Shown in pieces: positions 4,462 through 5,922 of a stretch of DNA of 5,922 nucleotides. The translations under genes were made by a program, and so were the position numbers. Within the stretch, counting starts at the first letter, position 1, and every line of letters begins with the position of its first letter. The notes under the pieces are model-generated. The model was not told the DNA's origin and did no database searches. It saw only the letters and a program-made list of their open reading frames with translations. Source of the stretch: a bacterium 42_11 (GTDB lineage Bacteria; Synergistota; GBS-1); contig LGFB01000090.1 in NCBI GenBank assembly GCA_001508835.1, positions 1-5,922 on the forward strand. Reading direction: 5' to 3'.

Positions 4462-5922
4462 ATCGAGAAAATCCAAGAATCGCTCTAAAACCCTCGGTTC
4501 ATCGAGAGAGGCTAAAAGTTCCCTTTTGCTCTTGAAGGGGCGTTTTTCTATTATCCTTTTTGCCCTCCCCTCACCAATACCAGGAATAGCCTCGATAGCT
4601 GTAAAAGGAGCTTCGTTTATATTAAAGGGAAGGGGAAGAGCTGTAATGGAACGATAGCCATGGTCCACTACAAAAACATCTAAACTCTTTCCAATTGGTA
4701 AAGGGATTGGAATACCGACGAGTAAAGGATAACTGCCCAAAGCCCTTCCAAAGCTTAGCTTACCCTGAACCTCCTCAATTATCACATCCCTTATTATCGT
4801 TCCCGGAGGAGCAACCTTTTTAAGCATGGGCATATCTATTTCCTCTCTGGTCTTTCGCTTCCAAGTTTCAAAAAGCTTCTTATTAATCTTAGGTGGTTTT
4901 CCCTTAAGCATTCTGTATAGGGGCGTCCCCTCAAAAACCATAACCTGTCTAATATTTATTCTCCTCAGGAGAAGCTCTTTATCCAAAACCTCTTTCAAAA
5001 ACTCAAAGTTAAGCTCATAGGTTCTCTTACTTTCCCCGGGTAACCCGTAAAGCAGATTAACACCTGGAAGGAGCTTTGGAAGCTCTTTATCTTTCCGCCA
5101 ACCCCCAGCCTTATTAATAATCTCAATAGCTTTGAGAGCTTTCTCTCTATCAGCTTTCAAATTGTTCCTTTTTATGACCTCAGGGTCAACGCTCTCAACA
5201 CCAAGAGGAGCCGTATCTCCGGGAGTATTGTAGTTAGCTATAATTTTGGCTATTTCATAACACTCTTCTGAAAAATCAGCTATATACGAAGGATTAGCAT
5301 TGTCCATATGAAGGACCTTAATGTCAGGCGCAACTTCCCTTATACCTTTATATAATTTCTCCAAAGCCTGAACGTTGGGTCTTCCTGAGCTCATATAGGC
5401 GAAGAGGTTAGGCTGTCTTCCAAGCCTGAAGGCTCTACAACCAGCTTCGTATAGAGAGTGCACCTCCTCTATCACATCCTCCGGAGGTCTATATTCCACA
5501 AAGTCAAGTAAGCCCTCCGTGCAAAAAGAACAATGTGAGGCTCTTTCACAGCCTCTGCCCGTTTCTATCTCACATATAACATCGGGGAATCTTTCGTGAA
5601 GCTTGATGATTGAAGCCCCCAAGTTAGCCCATTCTCTTAAGTCCTTGTAACTTCTTTTAGCAAATGGGTCTACCCCTCCCTTAAGATAGGTATTCAGCAC
5701 GGCACAGGGGTCTCCAAAGGCTATCAAATCGAAAGCTAAATCACTAACATCAAGAGCCTTTTTCCCTCCCCTGATGGAATAACCATACTTTATAGGACCA
5801 CATAAGATCTTAAAGGGACGCCTAACGAGGGAAGATATTTCTTTCAGCTCTTTCAATGTTAACGGAGTTCCACCCCTATACCTCCCGGGAACTGTAAAAC
5901 CAGAGATAACTATTAGCAAGTC
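4441..5922 (-). CDS. Radical SAM protein with C-terminal helix-hairpin-helix (COG1031-like), 5' end at window edge
   Basis: At least 492 aa read from a TTG at 5917-5919, but the frame stays open to base 5922 (Asp before it), so the true start probably lies just outside. Counted from that TTG, the cluster motif is C124-x5-C130-x2-C133 in a GRGCERASHCSFCTEG context. This is longer than the usual C-x3-C-x2-C, but fits what I recall of the COG1031 family. PGDTAPLGVESVDPEVIKR (about 233-251) and LLYGLPGES are typical barrel segments of radical SAM enzymes. A helix-hairpin-helix IPGIGEGRAKRII (445-457), followed by RPFKSKRELL, closes the protein and suggests nucleic acid binding. No reaction is known to me for this family, which I associate mainly with archaea and thermophilic bacteria. 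The gene converges on the plus-strand operon; its stop (TAG, 4441-4443) lies inside the last methyltransferase codons. Confidence 0.88.
   Translation of the reverse strand, partial: DLLIVISGFTVPGRYRGGTPLTLKELKEISSLVRRPFKILCGPIKYGYSIRGGKKALDVSDLAFDLIAFGDPCAVLNTYLKGGVDPFAKRSYKDLREWANLGASIIKLHERFPDVICEIETGRGCERASHCSFCTEGLLDFVEYRPPEDVIEEVHSLYEAGCRAFRLGRQPNLFAYMSSGRPNVQALEKLYKGIREVAPDIKVLHMDNANPSYIADFSEECYEIAKIIANYNTPGDTAPLGVESVDPEVIKRNNLKADREKALKAIEIINKAGGWRKDKELPKLLPGVNLLYGLPGESKRTYELNFEFLKEVLDKELLLRRINIRQVMVFEGTPLYRMLKGKPPKINKKLFETWKRKTREEIDMPMLKKVAPPGTIIRDVIIEEVQGKLSFGRALGSYPLLVGIPIPLPIGKSLDVFVVDHGYRSITALPLPFNINEAPFTAIEAIPGIGEGRAKRIIEKRPFKSKRELLASLDEPRVLERFLDFLDLPEEGN

Noticed and set aside
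1..5922. tRNA, rRNA, CRISPR array, insertion sequence or riboswitch
   Set aside because: No cloverleaf, regularly spaced repeats, transposase or conserved aptamer pattern was seen. Only about 2% of the window is intergenic, mostly 50-156 and 811-906.

Overview
The window looks like chromosomal DNA from a thermophilic, probably anaerobic bacterium. Arg codons are mostly AGA/AGG, Ile is often ATA, Shine-Dalgarno sites are strong (GGAGGTGA type), genes are tightly packed or overlapping, and iron-sulfur redox proteins are plentiful. Promoters are of the bacterial sigma-70 type. From memory, the dehydrogenase / pyridine-nucleotide oxidoreductase / DUF1667 gene order resembles one in Thermotoga-like bacteria. 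This is a lean from codon use and gene content; no marker gene fixes the taxon.

Layout: (1) 1-49, minus: the first 16 codons of a probable DUF6282-type metal-dependent hydrolase, with its RBS and a likely promoter. (2) 157-810, minus: a complete HhH-GPD Fe-S DNA glycosylase of the endonuclease III superfamily. It lacks the lyase lysine and so is probably a monofunctional base glycosylase. (3) 811-906: a compact divergent regulatory region. Two good sigma-70 promoters share the same -35 bases, the minus-strand transcript is predicted to be leaderless, and a palindrome sits at the plus-strand start site. (4) 907-4461, plus: a four-gene operon with overlaps or zero gaps throughout. It encodes an FAD dehydrogenase with a C-terminal BFD-type [2Fe-2S] domain, an FAD/NAD(H) oxidoreductase, a small four-cysteine DUF1667 protein and an ICMT/PEMT-type membrane methyltransferase. 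(5) 4441-5922, minus: a large radical SAM protein with a C-terminal helix-hairpin-helix, converging on the operon and overlapping its last gene by 21 bp; its 5' end is at or beyond the window edge.

The first three operon genes should form one oxidoreductase. The substrate (L-2-hydroxyglutarate, glycerol-3-phosphate or a similar 2-hydroxy compound) would be oxidised at the FAD of the first subunit. Electrons would then pass through Fe-S centres to the FAD/NAD(H) subunit. The dehydrogenase has LhgO-like sequence blocks but a GlpA-like extra Fe-S domain, and no glycerol genes are visible, so the substrate is open. The methyltransferase may be only a passenger.

The strangest object is a perfect 19-bp inverted repeat with an 18-nt loop inside the methyltransferase coding region. 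Its arms coincide with whole codons, and it is neither a standard terminator nor likely to be chance.
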